Positions 17,711 to 27,003 are shown, counted from the stretch's first letter. The stretch: DNA of 64,000 bases from Sphingobium terrigena (GCF_003591655.1 NZ_QVRA01000001.1:223194-287193); one strand, 5' to 3'. Made by a program: numbers and translations. Notes: generated from the sequence alone by a model not told the origin.

Positions 17711-17843
17711 TATTTGTTGGTCGCGAGCCTATCAGAGTGAAGTTCGTCCGCTTATGGGTGCCAGTGCTTCAAGCCTGAACGACCGAGATTAGCCTCACTG
17801 GCCGGCAACTGCCAAAATTTGCGAATGGCCGGTTCCGGCGTGA

Positions 17844-19013
17844 GCCGAGACGTTCGTGCCGCTGGCGCACCCGCCAGGACATGCACAGGTGGATTTTGGC
17901 GAAGCGGTGGGTGTGATCGATGGTGTCCGCCGGAAGATGCACTTCTTCTGCATGGACCTGCCGCAATCGGATGCCTGCTTTGTGAAGGCCTATCCCGCGG
18001 AGACGACCGAGACCTTTCTGGACGGGCATGTATCGGCATTCGCCTTCTTCGGCGGCGTGCCGCTGTCGATCCTTTATGATAACACGAAGATCGCGGTTGC
18101 CAGAATCTGCGGGGATGGGAAGCGCGAGCGAACACGCGCGTTCACCGGGCTCGTCAGCCATTATCTTTTCACCGATCGCTTTGGTCGGCCTGGAAAGGGG
18201 AACGACAAGGGGAAGGTCGAAGGCCTGGTCAAGCACGCCCGATCGCACTTCATGGTGCCGATCCCGCATACGCCCAGCTTCGATGACTTCAATGATGAGC
18301 TGTTGGACCGCTGCCGGGCCCGGCAGGAAGAGCGGGCTGGCCGACATAGCGAGACGATCGGCACACGGCTCCTGGCCGATCTGGCGGTGATGCGGGCATT
18401 GCCAGCAGGGCAGTTCGAATCGTGCGAGACCAGGGCCGCTCGCGTATCGTCGACCGCCCTGGTGCGCTACCGGACCAACGACTACTCGGTGCCGACCCGG
18501 TATGGCTTCCAAGATGTCATGGTGAAGGGATTCGTCGACACGGTGGTCATCCTATGTGGCAATGAGGAGATCGCCAGACATCCGCGCTGTTATGGTGAGG
18601 CCATGTTCGTGGCGAACCCGCTGCATTATCTGGCGCTGATCGAGACCAAGCCCAATGCGCTCGATCAGGCCGCCGCGCTGCAGGACTGGGCTCTGCCGCA
18701 AGCGTTCCAGCATATGCGTCACCTCCTTGAGGCGCGTATGGGCAACAAGGGCAAGCGCGAGTTCATCCAGATCCTGCGCCTGTTGGAGGCGATACCGATT
18801 GAGATCGTCACCTTCGCGGTGAACGAGGCGATCTGTATCGGCGCAATCGGCTTCGATGCGGTCAAGCAGATCGCGCTGGCGCGCATCGAACGGCGGCCCG
18901 CCCGCTTGGACCTGGCAGCCTATCCCCACCTGCCGAATATGGACGTGAAGACGACGCGTGCCGCCGACTATGCAGCGCTCGTGCCCCAAACATCTCAGGA
19001 GTTGGCGGCATGA
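17844..19013 (+). pseudogene. istA: IS21-family transposase IstA, 5'-truncated
   Basis: About 390 codons remain of a protein usually near 500. Present are PLAHPPGHAQVDFGE (first catalytic Asp), LSILYDNTKIAV (second Asp) and GNDKGKVEGLVKHARSHF (catalytic Glu), then the C-terminal part to QTSQELAA. The N-terminal helix-turn-helix domain is missing: the frame meets a TGA at 17841 right where homology starts. It cannot give a normal transposase. The stop overlaps ATGA with a short IstB remnant. It abuts the tRNA fragment at 17687-17710. Confidence 0.85.
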
Positions 19014-19126
19014 ACCGGGGCACAGAGGACAAGATGCCCACCGGCACCATGGCGGGCCCTCTTCATATCGTCAGGCCCGCATCACAATGGCCTACTTTTA
19101 CTCCGCCCCGATGGCCTGGAATCTGA
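19010..19126 (+). pseudogene. Remnant of the IS21 helper gene istB
   Basis: An ATG overlapping the istA stop opens MNRGTEDKMPTGTMAG, in the position where IstB starts in IS21 elements. The frame closes after 38 codons, with none of the Walker motifs of IstB. The break is at about 19060, where the sequence of the tyrosine recombinase element begins. Confidence 0.4.
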
Positions 19127-20069
19127 CCGCCGTTGTCACCGCCCGCATGGTCTTGCTCGACACCTGAGTGTAGATACCGGTCGTGTTGATGTTCACGTGT
19201 CCCAGCAAGACCTGGATGACGCGGATATCGACACCCTGCTCGAGCAGGTGGGTGGCAAACGAATGCCGCAGCGTATGTGGGCTCACCCGCTTGTGGATCT
19301 CGGCGCACTCGGCCGCTTCCTGCACGACGCGGTGCAGCTGGCGCGCTGAGATCGGGTCCGTGCCGTTGCGGCCGGGGAACAGCCAGCCATGTGGCAACAT
19401 CACCCCGCGCCGCTTGCCTTCGCGCCACCATTGACGGAGCAAATCGAGCAGATGCGGTGAGAGCATGGCGTTGCGATCCTTGCGCCCCTTGCCCTGCTCG
19501 ACACGGATGATCATGCGCTCGCTGTCGATGTCATCGACCTTGAGGTGGGCAACCTCCGAGACGCGCAGGCCCGCGCCATAGGCCACGCTGAGTGCTGCTT
19601 TGTATTTGATGCCTGGCGCAGCCTCGAGCAGCCGCGCTGTCTCCTCGACGCTCAAAACCACACGCAACTTGGGCGCGTAATGCATGACGACAAGCCCCAG
19701 CGCCATCTCCGGGCGCTTGAGTGTTATACCGAACAGGAAACGCAGTGCAGATACAGCCCCATTGATTGTTGCCGGACCAACGGCGCGTTCATGCTGATCA
19801 ATCTGAAAGCGCCGGAGGTCTTCGATCGTGGCCGTATCGGGAGGCCGACCGAGAAACGCGGCAAATGATCGGACGTGCCGGATATAGTCCTTCTGCGTGT
19901 GCTCCCCAAAGCCACGCATCGTCATGTCCTGCAACATAAGTCCGGGGGATGCCGCAAGTTCGATCGGCGCACGCCGGCCAAGTGATACCCGAGGCCGCAT
20001 TTCATTATGCTCCAGCCGCCAAGCTTTGAGCCTGTCGCGCTCGACGGCATGCGACAGGGACGCTTGCAC
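19098..20069 (-). CDS. Tyrosine recombinase of the IS91-associated type
   Basis: A 323-residue site-specific recombinase. The core-binding domain (GFGEHTQKDYIRHVRSFAAFLG) is followed by a catalytic domain with Arg (YGAGLRVSEVAHL), Lys (GKGRKDR), HTLRHSF, GHVNINTT and the nucleophile Tyr in GIYTQV, all intact. This variant usually sits beside an IS91 transposase gene. None is seen here, so it is an orphan whose partner may have been lost at the junction with the IS21 remnant. The GTG at 20069 is weak; the ATG at 20000 is an alternative. Activity on the tRNA-like site nearby is possible. Confidence 0.82.
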   Translation of the reverse strand: MQASLSHAVERDRLKAWRLEHNEMRPRVSLGRRAPIELAASPGLMLQDMTMRGFGEHTQKDYIRHVRSFAAFLGRPPDTATIEDLRRFQIDQHERAVGPATINGAVSALRFLFGITLKRPEMALGLVVMHYAPKLRVVLSVEETARLLEAAPGIKYKAALSVAYGAGLRVSEVAHLKVDDIDSERMIIRVEQGKGRKDRNAMLSPHLLDLLRQWWREGKRRGVMLPHGWLFPGRNGTDPISARQLHRVVQEAAECAEIHKRVSPHTLRHSFATHLLEQGVDIRVIQVLLGHVNINTTGIYTQVSSKTMRAVTTAVRFQAIGAE

Positions 20070-20189
20070 GTGTCTTCACTGCTTACTCCAGATCATCAAT
20101 CAACGGTTGTCGCCAACGGCTGGCCCTCATTCCCTTTTCAGCGGGGCCGAAAGGAGGAGGGGAGGCGGAGCCTCCCCTCCCAGTCGCCT

Positions 20190-22772
20190 TCAGAAGCGCA
20201 GCGTGACTTCGATCCCATAGGTGCGCGGCAGCGCGCGTACGATGTAGCCCGCACCGGTGATGCCCTCATTGGGATATCCTGCCGGGAAGTAGAGCTTGTC
20301 GGAGAGGTTCTTACCCCAGACAGACAGGGTGTAGCGGTCCGTCACGAAACTGATGCGACTGTTGAACACCCAATAGTCGCCTTCGCCTTGCGTATACCGC
20401 CCACTCGCGAGATTGGGCAGCACACCGCGGCTGTAATCCTTGAAGGTGTCGTAGTAGAAGCGCCCTGTATAGGCGGTGTCGCCATGCACCTTGATCTTGC
20501 CTTCGCCGATATCGATCGCATCCCAGTCGAAGGCGAGATTGACCGATGTCTTGGGTGCATAGGGGAAGGGGTTACCGCCCACGCTGACGTTGCCGGCCCC
20601 CGACTGCACACATGATCCGTCCTGCGCCGGGAATAGGCCGCTCAGATTGAGGCCGACGCACTTCGCCTGATCATAGCCCTTGTACTTGCTGTCCAGAATA
20701 CCAAGTGATGCGCTTAACGTGAGGCGGTTGGTTGCGGCGAATTCGACGTCCAGTTCGAGTCCTTTCATCGTCCCGTCGAGGGTGATGATATTGGCGGTCA
20801 CGCTCGGATCGACCACCTGGCTCTGCTGGTTCTTGTAGTCATAGTAAAAGAAACTGCCGTTGATCTGAAGCCGGTTGTCGAGGAAGCGGGTCTTGAAGCC
20901 GACCTCGAAGGCGTTAACCTCCTCGGGCTTGACGAAATAGACCTGCGGCGAGCTGATATAGGCGAGGCCGTTGAACGTGCCGGCGCGATAGCCACGGCTG
21001 TAGCTGCCATAGAACATCACGCCATCGATCGGCTTCCAGTCGAGGATCGCTCGGCCCGAGATGCGGCTCGTCTTGCCGCTCTTGTTGATGCCGCCCGGAT
21101 TAGGGCCCCCAGTCGCGGGGATTACCACGTTCCCGCTCTCATCATAGACAGGCGCCAGGAAAAAGGGCGCGCCATACGCCGACACCGCAAGCATACGCGG
21201 ATTGCCGGCATCGTCATAATAAGTGGTGAGGCCGTCCTTATAGTCAGTCGTGTCCGTGGTATACCGAAGGCCCGCGGTCAGCTTGACCGTAGGCGTGATC
21301 TCGTAGCTGCCTTCGCTATAGACGGCCCAGCTTTCCCGGTTCTGCTTGAAATGCTGTTTGCCGCGAACGCCGGTCGGAACCGAGCCGGCCGAGAGCGCGG
21401 TGCTGTTGAAGCCGCCGGCTGGGTTGAACCAGGTCGCGGGCAGGCCGACCGCAGCGCGCACGTCGCTCAGGAAATTGAAGATGTCGATGTCGTTGTCTGA
21501 GGTTACCCTGTCCCAACCATAATAGGCGCCCACGATCATCTTGAACGGCCCGCTGCTATAATCAAGGCGCAGGTCCTGATTGAAGGCCTCGAAGGACGAA
21601 CGGTAGCCGTTCGAGCACAGACGCAGCGGGCTGCTGTCGCAATCTGTCGCTGTCTGGAGATAAAGGCCGGAATCATAGCCTGTGATCGAGGTCAGGTTGA
21701 GCTTGTCGGCAAGCTCGGTCTTCACGGTCAGGACGACACCTTCGGCGCGCGTCACTGCGCGGCCAATCGTATCCTGCTCGATTTGCTTGTCGGACAGACC
21801 CACGCGACTGTAGGTGCTGGGCAGCAGCCCGGTGCCATTGTCGCCGAGTAACTGGAACAGCGGCGCCAACGGGAAAGCCGGGTTTTCGTAGTTGATTACC
21901 CCTGGGTTGGCACGCGAGGGGCCCGCGCCCAGTGACGCGGCAACGCCGCCGGTCGACTTGGCTGCATAGCCTTTCAGGGTGACATCAAGGGTGTCGGACG
22001 GCGCGAAGCGCAGAGTTCCGCGGATGCCATAGCTCTCATCGCCATTGGGATCGCGCCCGGTTGCGTAGTTGAGGCCGGACGCGCCGCCGGCAGCCGTGGT
22101 GTTGAGCCCGGCGAGCATCAGATTATGGATATAGGGATCGGATTTGACATAGGTGCCCGCGATGCGGATGCCGAGTTGGCCTTCCACGGGCGTCAGCTCG
22201 ATCGCGCCTTCAGCACTCTTGCGGTCGTAATTGCCATAGCCGAGCGTCAGATAGCCATTGGCGCCTTTCATCTCGGGCTTGCGAGTAATGAAGTTGATCG
22301 CGCCACCCGTCGTGTTGCGCCCGTAGAGCGTGCCCTGGGGACCGCGCACCACCTCGACCTGTTCCAGATCGTAGAGTTGCTGCCCTTGGCTTGCCCGAAA
22401 GGTCTGGTAGACCTCGTCGACATAGACGCCGACCGGCGAGGCCGCGCTGGCGCTCAGCTCGGTGCCCACGCCGACGCCGCGCAGCGTGAAATTGGGCTGC
22501 TGCGAACCATAGGCCGACGACACCTGGAGATTGGGCATCGAGGCATTGAGGTCCGATGTGTCGAACACCCCCTTGGCGGTGAGCGCTGAGGCGGAAATGG
22601 CCGATACGGCGACCGGCACATCCTGTAGATTCTCAGATCGCTTGGTCGCCGTGACGACGATCTCTTCCAGACCGCCCGATTGCGCCTGCTGCTCGTCGGG
22701 CTGCTGAGCGAGCAACGGCGCGCCAAGACACGCCGCGATCGCCAGAACGCTTGTGGATACAACCCTTTTCAT
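20190..22772 (-). CDS. TonB-dependent outer-membrane receptor 1
   Basis: 860 residues from the ATG at 22772, which follows AGGGAGG and opens a signal peptide (MKRVVSTSVLAIAACLGAPLLAQ). A longer frame to 22892 has no such support. TonB box EEIVVTATKRSENLQDVP, plug with VEVVRGPQGTLYGRNTTGGAINFITRKP, then a 22-strand barrel ending in EVTLRF with a C-terminal Phe. It would bring a large or scarce substrate into the periplasm for the enzymes encoded to its right. A copy of the MocR-cluster operator lies 146 bp upstream of the start. Confidence 0.92.
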   Translation of the reverse strand: MKRVVSTSVLAIAACLGAPLLAQQPDEQQAQSGGLEEIVVTATKRSENLQDVPVAVSAISASALTAKGVFDTSDLNASMPNLQVSSAYGSQQPNFTLRGVGVGTELSASAASPVGVYVDEVYQTFRASQGQQLYDLEQVEVVRGPQGTLYGRNTTGGAINFITRKPEMKGANGYLTLGYGNYDRKSAEGAIELTPVEGQLGIRIAGTYVKSDPYIHNLMLAGLNTTAAGGASGLNYATGRDPNGDESYGIRGTLRFAPSDTLDVTLKGYAAKSTGGVAASLGAGPSRANPGVINYENPAFPLAPLFQLLGDNGTGLLPSTYSRVGLSDKQIEQDTIGRAVTRAEGVVLTVKTELADKLNLTSITGYDSGLYLQTATDCDSSPLRLCSNGYRSSFEAFNQDLRLDYSSGPFKMIVGAYYGWDRVTSDNDIDIFNFLSDVRAAVGLPATWFNPAGGFNSTALSAGSVPTGVRGKQHFKQNRESWAVYSEGSYEITPTVKLTAGLRYTTDTTDYKDGLTTYYDDAGNPRMLAVSAYGAPFFLAPVYDESGNVVIPATGGPNPGGINKSGKTSRISGRAILDWKPIDGVMFYGSYSRGYRAGTFNGLAYISSPQVYFVKPEEVNAFEVGFKTRFLDNRLQINGSFFYYDYKNQQSQVVDPSVTANIITLDGTMKGLELDVEFAATNRLTLSASLGILDSKYKGYDQAKCVGLNLSGLFPAQDGSCVQSGAGNVSVGGNPFPYAPKTSVNLAFDWDAIDIGEGKIKVHGDTAYTGRFYYDTFKDYSRGVLPNLASGRYTQGEGDYWVFNSRISFVTDRYTLSVWGKNLSDKLYFPAGYPNEGITGAGYIVRALPRTYGIEVTLRF

Positions 22773-22917
22773 ACGGACCTCCCTGTTCGGACCACTGCAT
22801 CCCAGTGCATTTCGTGGGCCAGTTTCGCCTGGACGCCGGCTTTGCGAGGGTGGGCGCTTCCCTTTGCCCTCGACTCCATCGTCAAGGTCCAAGGTGCCGG
22901 AGAACTGATACTCCTCT

Positions 22918-22950
22918 TAGTGCCTCTTTCTCGCTAATTGATGGTGCCAG
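22918..22950 (-). promoter_or_regulatory. Bipartite operator, site a (before TonB receptor 1)
   Basis: TAGTGCCT, 15 bases, ATGGTGCCAG as written on the + strand. In the direction of the receptor gene it reads CTGGCACCAT-N15-AGGCACTA. One of five copies with identical spacing in this cluster. Confidence 0.75.
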
Positions 22951-23242
22951 ATGAGATGTTCGGCTGGAAGCACCGGCCTTGGATTGCGGGCGCGCAACAG
23001 CGCGCGGGGCAGGTCGATCTGTGCCGCCTATCCTTCCCGGTTCGCCAGAAGCCGAGTTGCAGCGACCCGCTGGTGTGGTCGAAGGCCACCGGCGCGACCT
23101 CGCCTTTCACCTGAGGGCCGAAAAGCGGATCGTCCCAGGCGAAGGGCGCCCACTGCGCGGGATTGCTGTTGCGGTTGCCAATGCCCAAAGACCGGGGTGC
23201 GGCCGCATGGGAATTGCCCTGGATGTTCGGATCGCTCGCCAT
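22951..23242 (-). pseudogene. Truncated paralogue of the bicupin gene
   Basis: The ATG at 23242 with GAGGAG upstream opens a protein whose residues 25-69 (NSNPAQWAPFAWDDPLFGPQ to LQLGFWRTG) match the start of the bicupin encoded at 25283-26131 (NEPNEKWAPFEWLEPRFGAQ to LSAGLWRSG). Homology ends at about 23036 and the frame runs out into unrelated residues, closing at 22934. More than 200 C-terminal residues, including both cupin barrels, are gone. It keeps its own upstream operator (site b), so it was once a separately regulated member of the cluster. Confidence 0.7.
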
Positions 23243-23356
23243 AGAAAAGCTCCTCGCTCGCTGCTGTCTCCCGGCCCGCTTCAAGGTGGCGCACATGCGC
23301 CCATACGGAAGCTGGAAGCCGTGATCAGGAGCCTATGGAGCAGCCGCGAGTGGCCC

Positions 23357-23389
23357 TAGAGCCTGACTGGGCGTTTGCGATGGTGCCAG
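23357..23389 (-). promoter_or_regulatory. Bipartite operator, site b (before the truncated cupin gene)
   Basis: TAGAGCCT, 15 bases, ATGGTGCCAG on the + strand, ending 114 bp before the start of the cupin remnant. Same halves, spacing and orientation to its gene as the other four copies. Confidence 0.75.
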
Positions 23390-23450
23390 TTTTCGCCGCG
23401 GGGCTTTTTGAGATATCGCGACAGCTTGTGTGAGCCTGCGTATGTGCTCC

Positions 23451-25094
23451 CTACAGGGTGCGCAGGATGAAGCGCTGGATCTTGCCGCTGGGTGTTTTGG
23501 GCAGTTCGGTCACGAACACGACGAGCCGGGGATAGGCATGCGCCGACAGGCGGCCTTTTACGTGGCGCTTGAGATCCTCCGCGAGATCGGGCGAGGCCTC
23601 ATATCCCTGATTGAGAACGATGAACGCCTTGACCAACTCGGTTCGCTCCGGATCCGGCACACCGATGACCGCCGTTTCCATCACTGCCGGATGCTCGACC
23701 AGGGCGCTTTCGACATCGAAAGGACCGATCCGGTAGCCCGAAGAGGTGATGACATCGTCCGCCCGGCCGATGAAGCTGATGCTGCCGTCGCTTTCCCATT
23801 CTACCGTGTCACCGGTTCGGTAATAGCCGCCTGCGATCGCCGGGGTTTCCTGCTGCCAATAGCCGTCGAACCAGAGGAGAGGCGAGTTGGCGATATCGAT
23901 GGCCAGTTCGCCGGGCTGGTTTGGTCCCAGTTCGCGGCCCGTCTCATCGAGCACTGCGATGCGGTACCCCGGCATGGGAAGACCCGCCGACCCGATGCGG
24001 ATGCGATGGGTCAGCCCATGATGATTGTTCACCACCATGCCCATTTCGGTCTGGCCGTAATGATCGTGGATGGGGACAGCCAGATGCCTGTCGAACCAGC
24101 GGATCACTTCGGGGTTGAGCGGTTCGCCCGCGCTGCTCACCACGCGCAGGCTGCCCTTTGCCCGCGCGGCCGCCTCCGGTCCCGCCGCGATCAGCAACCG
24201 GTAGGCGGTCGGCGCCCCGGCGAGGTTAGTGATCCCTAGCCGGTCGATCACCTCATAAGCCACCTCCGCCGTAAACCCGCCATCATAGAGCGTTGTCGCA
24301 TGACCAAGCAGAAGCGGCCCGGTGATGCCGTAATAGAGGCCATAGGCCCAGCCTGGGTCGGCAATGTTCCAGAAGCGATCCTGCGGCCTTAGATCCACCG
24401 CCCCGCGCATATAGGCACCGATGGCAAGGAGGCCGCGTAGCGGCACCCCCACGCCCTTGGCAGGGCCGGTCGTGCCCGACGTCGACATCATCAGGAAAAG
24501 GTCGTCGGGGTTGCGCAGAACCGGTTCGAACACAGCGCTGCGCGCATCGAGTTCGGCGCGGAAGTCGAGATCGCCATCCCGCAGCGTATCGCCGGGCGCT
24601 AGGACGGTCGCGATGCTGGGGCAATCCGCGATTTCGTCCAGCTTTGAACGATTGGCGCTGTCCGTGACGATGAGCGTCGCGCTGCTGATGCTCAATCGGT
24701 GCTGGATGGCCTTGGGGCCGAAGGCGGTGAAGAGCGGCTGGTATACCGCACCCGCACGCCACACACCCAGGATGGTCGCAAGAAGCTCCGGAATGCGGGG
24801 GAGGAGGCCTGCCACGCAATCGCCGGGACGTACTCCCGAAGCGACCAGCATGTTCGCCACCCGCGCGGAAAGGTCGCGCATTTGGGCGAAGCTATAGTCT
24901 TCTTGTTGCCCAATGGCCGACACCCAGATGAGCGCGGTTCGATCGTCGTCGGCATATCGGTCGCAACATTCGATACATGCGTTGAAACCTGCCTCGACGC
25001 TGCCTGATAGCCGCGCGCGTTCGGTCTGGATGGCGAAATTAACACGCGCAGCCCCATAAGACTGGGGTGTGGCGGATACCGGTCTGCCGGTCAT
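23451..25094 (-). CDS. AMP-forming acyl-CoA synthetase
   Basis: Activates a carboxylic acid to its CoA thioester through an acyl-adenylate. I use the ATG at 25094 (MTGRPVSATPQSYG), with GAGGA 10 bases upstream; the frame is open to an ATG at 25139 that lacks a ribosome site. 547 residues of the acetyl/medium-chain ligase type. The P-loop is MMSTSGTTGPAKGVGVP, then HDHYGQTEMGM, YYRTGDTVEWESDG, GRADDVITSSGYRIGP and the catalytic Lys in TPSGKIQRF. Of the catabolic genes in island 1 this is the only one with no own copy of the bipartite operator; it may be read through from the cupin gene. Confidence 0.88.
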   Translation of the reverse strand: MTGRPVSATPQSYGAARVNFAIQTERARLSGSVEAGFNACIECCDRYADDDRTALIWVSAIGQQEDYSFAQMRDLSARVANMLVASGVRPGDCVAGLLPRIPELLATILGVWRAGAVYQPLFTAFGPKAIQHRLSISSATLIVTDSANRSKLDEIADCPSIATVLAPGDTLRDGDLDFRAELDARSAVFEPVLRNPDDLFLMMSTSGTTGPAKGVGVPLRGLLAIGAYMRGAVDLRPQDRFWNIADPGWAYGLYYGITGPLLLGHATTLYDGGFTAEVAYEVIDRLGITNLAGAPTAYRLLIAAGPEAAARAKGSLRVVSSAGEPLNPEVIRWFDRHLAVPIHDHYGQTEMGMVVNNHHGLTHRIRIGSAGLPMPGYRIAVLDETGRELGPNQPGELAIDIANSPLLWFDGYWQQETPAIAGGYYRTGDTVEWESDGSISFIGRADDVITSSGYRIGPFDVESALVEHPAVMETAVIGVPDPERTELVKAFIVLNQGYEASPDLAEDLKRHVKGRLSAHAYPRLVVFVTELPKTPSGKIQRFILRTL

Positions 25095-25193
25095 GCCTTC
25101 ATGGTCCTCTTTCGTGCTCGCGACTTTTACGCGATGCATTGTCTGTTGATCGAAAGCTCGATGATCGGGCGCTCGGCGATCAACATGAACGTG

Positions 25194-25225
25194 TCACGAC
25201 CATAGCTGCCCAGACATGGTCGTGA
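25194..25225. terminator. Hairpin between the bicupin and ligase genes
   Basis: TCACGACCAT at 25194-25203 pairs perfectly with ATGGTCGTGA at 25216-25225, with a 12-base loop, 58 bp after the bicupin stop. No T-run follows on the minus strand. It may be a partial terminator or mRNA stem setting the ratio of ligase to cupin. Confidence 0.45.
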
Positions 25226-25282
25226 TCAGTCAGGTGGAGGAGCGGCACCTTGTACGGAAAGGGCCGCTCCGACGGCGCGCGC

Positions 25283-26131
25283 TTACTCGGGCAACACGTC
25301 GCGCGTGATGACCCAGAGCTTCTTGCTGAAAGGCCCCTTGGACGTCCACGTGACGTGCATACCCGAGGAAAGACCTATCACGTCTCCCGCCTTGAAATTA
25401 TGCAACTTGCCGCTCTCGGTTTCGGTGACCTCGACCTCGCCTTCGAGAAGCAAGATAGTCTCGTCGCCCAGCACCCCGGTATAGGGTGTCGACATGGTGC
25501 CCTTGTCATCGACATCGCTTCCGGCAATTCCCTTGCCAGAACGCCATACGCCGCTCAGCATCGTGCCGGTCGAGCCGCCGGTGCGAATGAAATAGAGCTC
25601 GCCGGCAACCAGGGCACCTTCCGCCGGCTCGGTGAAATGATATTCCTGCCATTCCTCAGGATTGTCGCTGACATGCGTGATCAGCAGATCCTGCGGCGGA
25701 TTGGCGGTGGGTTCGCTGCCGTTCCAGATACACCAGTATTTCTTGAACGCAGGACCCTCGATGTCCCACTGGACTTCGAGCCCCTTGGGCGAGCTGATGA
25801 TCGAGCCGGGGCCGACTTCATAGCGCTTGCCGGTGGAGATGACGGTGAGGACGGCCGTCCCGTCGATCACGCAGGCGGTTTCATCGCCGAGCGGCGAAGA
25901 ATAAAGAATCGTATGCGACCCGTCGGATGCTGCTCCGGGCGCGGTCGGCCCGCTCCGCCATAGACCCGCCGAAAGCGATCCGGAGACGCCCTCGGGCCGG
26001 ATCACGACATATTCGCCATGCACCTGCGCGCCGAAGCGCGGTTCGAGCCATTCGAAGGGAGCCCATTTCTCATTGGGCTCATTCTGAACCCCGCCATGTA
26101 CGGCGCTGCGGACAAGAACTTCCGACGTCAT
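25283..26131 (-). CDS. Bicupin protein of the MocR-linked catabolic cluster
   Basis: 282 residues from the ATG at 26131, with AGGAG 8 bases upstream; the longer frame is unsupported. Two cupin repeats are visible. The first is about 30-135 (KWAPFEWLEPRFGAQ ... LSAGLWRSG ... GDETACVIDGTAVLTV ... GSIISSPKGLEVQWDIEGPAFKKYW). The second is about 150-275 (LSGVWRSG ... GVLGDETILLLEGEVEVTE ... GDVIGLSSGMHVTWTSKGPFSKKLWVI). The matching phrases show an internal duplication. The usual cupin metal His residues are scarce, so it may bind or sense a substrate rather than oxidise it. Operator site c lies 102 bp upstream. Confidence 0.75.
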   Translation of the reverse strand: MTSEVLVRSAVHGGVQNEPNEKWAPFEWLEPRFGAQVHGEYVVIRPEGVSGSLSAGLWRSGPTAPGAASDGSHTILYSSPLGDETACVIDGTAVLTVISTGKRYEVGPGSIISSPKGLEVQWDIEGPAFKKYWCIWNGSEPTANPPQDLLITHVSDNPEEWQEYHFTEPAEGALVAGELYFIRTGGSTGTMLSGVWRSGKGIAGSDVDDKGTMSTPYTGVLGDETILLLEGEVEVTETESGKLHNFKAGDVIGLSSGMHVTWTSKGPFSKKLWVITRDVLPE

Positions 26132-26232
26132 CCCCATGTCTCCTTTTCCCCGGCCGTGCCCGCTGGCTGAAAGCCGCTCGGACAAGGCTATCGGCCATAT
26201 GCTGAAATCTGCGGTAGAACTGTCACAGCCAC

Positions 26233-26265
26233 TAGCGCCATTACCGCTCTTTTTGATGGTGCCAG
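26233..26265 (-). promoter_or_regulatory. Bipartite operator, site c (before the bicupin gene)
   Basis: TAGCGCCA, 15 bases, ATGGTGCCAG on the + strand. Read toward the cupin gene it is CTGGCACCAT-N15-TGGCGCTA. Confidence 0.78.
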
Positions 26266-26387
26266 ATTTGCGGTTGTTTCCCGCCATCATCATTTGCTTA
26301 TGTGGTGTCCCTCCTGCGGGACCGCGCACGACGCTCCGCCTGTCTTCGCGGCATTTTAGTGCTGGCGCGCCGCTCGCGGTCGGGCGA

Positions 26388-26897
26388 TCAGGTGGGTGAC
26401 GGTAAATCTGCCTCCGCGCCCGATTCCTGCAGAAGCTTTGGCACGTCTTTGAAGACAGCGAAGCTGCTCGGCGTGTTGGGCATCACCGGAAAGTGGAATT
26501 CGCACTGTGGGCAGGGTTCAGCGAGCACCTTCTGCTCTTCCTGAAGGTCGAACGCCTTGTCCTCGACCAGGCCGCAGCAAGGGCAGACGCGCAGCAGCCG
26601 CGCGAAGGTCAGTTGGAAATTGGTGATGATGTCTTCCATGATGGCGCCGCGGGCGGCCCATTCCTTCGCATATTTATGGTAGACATTCATATGCCAGTCC
26701 TTGATCGATGCTCGATCGACCCAGAAGCTGACTTCGTTGAACCAGCCCGGGTCCTCGGGATGTTCCCACCATGTCAGATGCAGAAAGCCGGGCATCTTCA
26801 TGAGATGGTTGCGGGTGTCGGCGAAGATCACCTTGAACTTTTCATAGCCGTCCGGACTGGAAAAGCGCACGCGCTGCATGCTGAGAAAGACGGACAT
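26388..26897 (-). CDS. Antibiotic-biosynthesis-monooxygenase-like domain with C-terminal zinc ribbon
   Basis: 169 residues. The first 100 have the ferredoxin-like ABM pattern (FLSMQRVRFSSPDGYEKFKVIFADTR, PGFLHLTWWEHPEDPG, NEVSFWVDRASIKDWHM, HKYAKEWAARG). Proteins of this fold degrade haem or oxidise polyketides without a cofactor. Residues 105-132 hold two CxxC pairs, CPCCG (105/108) and CPQC (129/132), spaced like a rubredoxin-type metal knuckle, an unusual partner for an ABM domain. The substrate is unknown. Operator site d lies 74 bp upstream, between this gene and mocR. Confidence 0.65.
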   Translation of the reverse strand: MSVFLSMQRVRFSSPDGYEKFKVIFADTRNHLMKMPGFLHLTWWEHPEDPGWFNEVSFWVDRASIKDWHMNVYHKYAKEWAARGAIMEDIITNFQLTFARLLRVCPCCGLVEDKAFDLQEEQKVLAEPCPQCEFHFPVMPNTPSSFAVFKDVPKLLQESGAEADLPSPT

Positions 26898-26970
26898 TTT
26901 TTGTACTCCCCTCGATGAGTCCAGCCCTGCGAGCTGCCGTGAGAGGATTAGGTACGGCGTGGCCGTCCGG

Positions 26971-27003
26971 TAGGACCAAAACCCGGAAACTTTATGGTGC
27001 CAG
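26971..27003 (-). promoter_or_regulatory. Bipartite operator, site d (between the ABM gene and mocR)
   Basis: TAGGACCA, 15 bases, ATGGTGCCAG on the + strand; the halves are identical to those of site e. It serves the ABM gene in the shared orientation and ends 73 bp before the mocR start, so it could also give autoregulation. Confidence 0.8.

Noticed and set aside
17753..17765. Near match to the island 1 operator (ATGGGTGCCAG)
   Set aside because: It has an extra G in the right half and I see no TAGNNCC half at the required distance, so it is not counted as a sixth site.
23430..24239. 269-residue + strand frame over the acyl-CoA synthetase gene
   Set aside because: A shadow of the ligase reading frame with typical antisense His/Arg/Gly bias.
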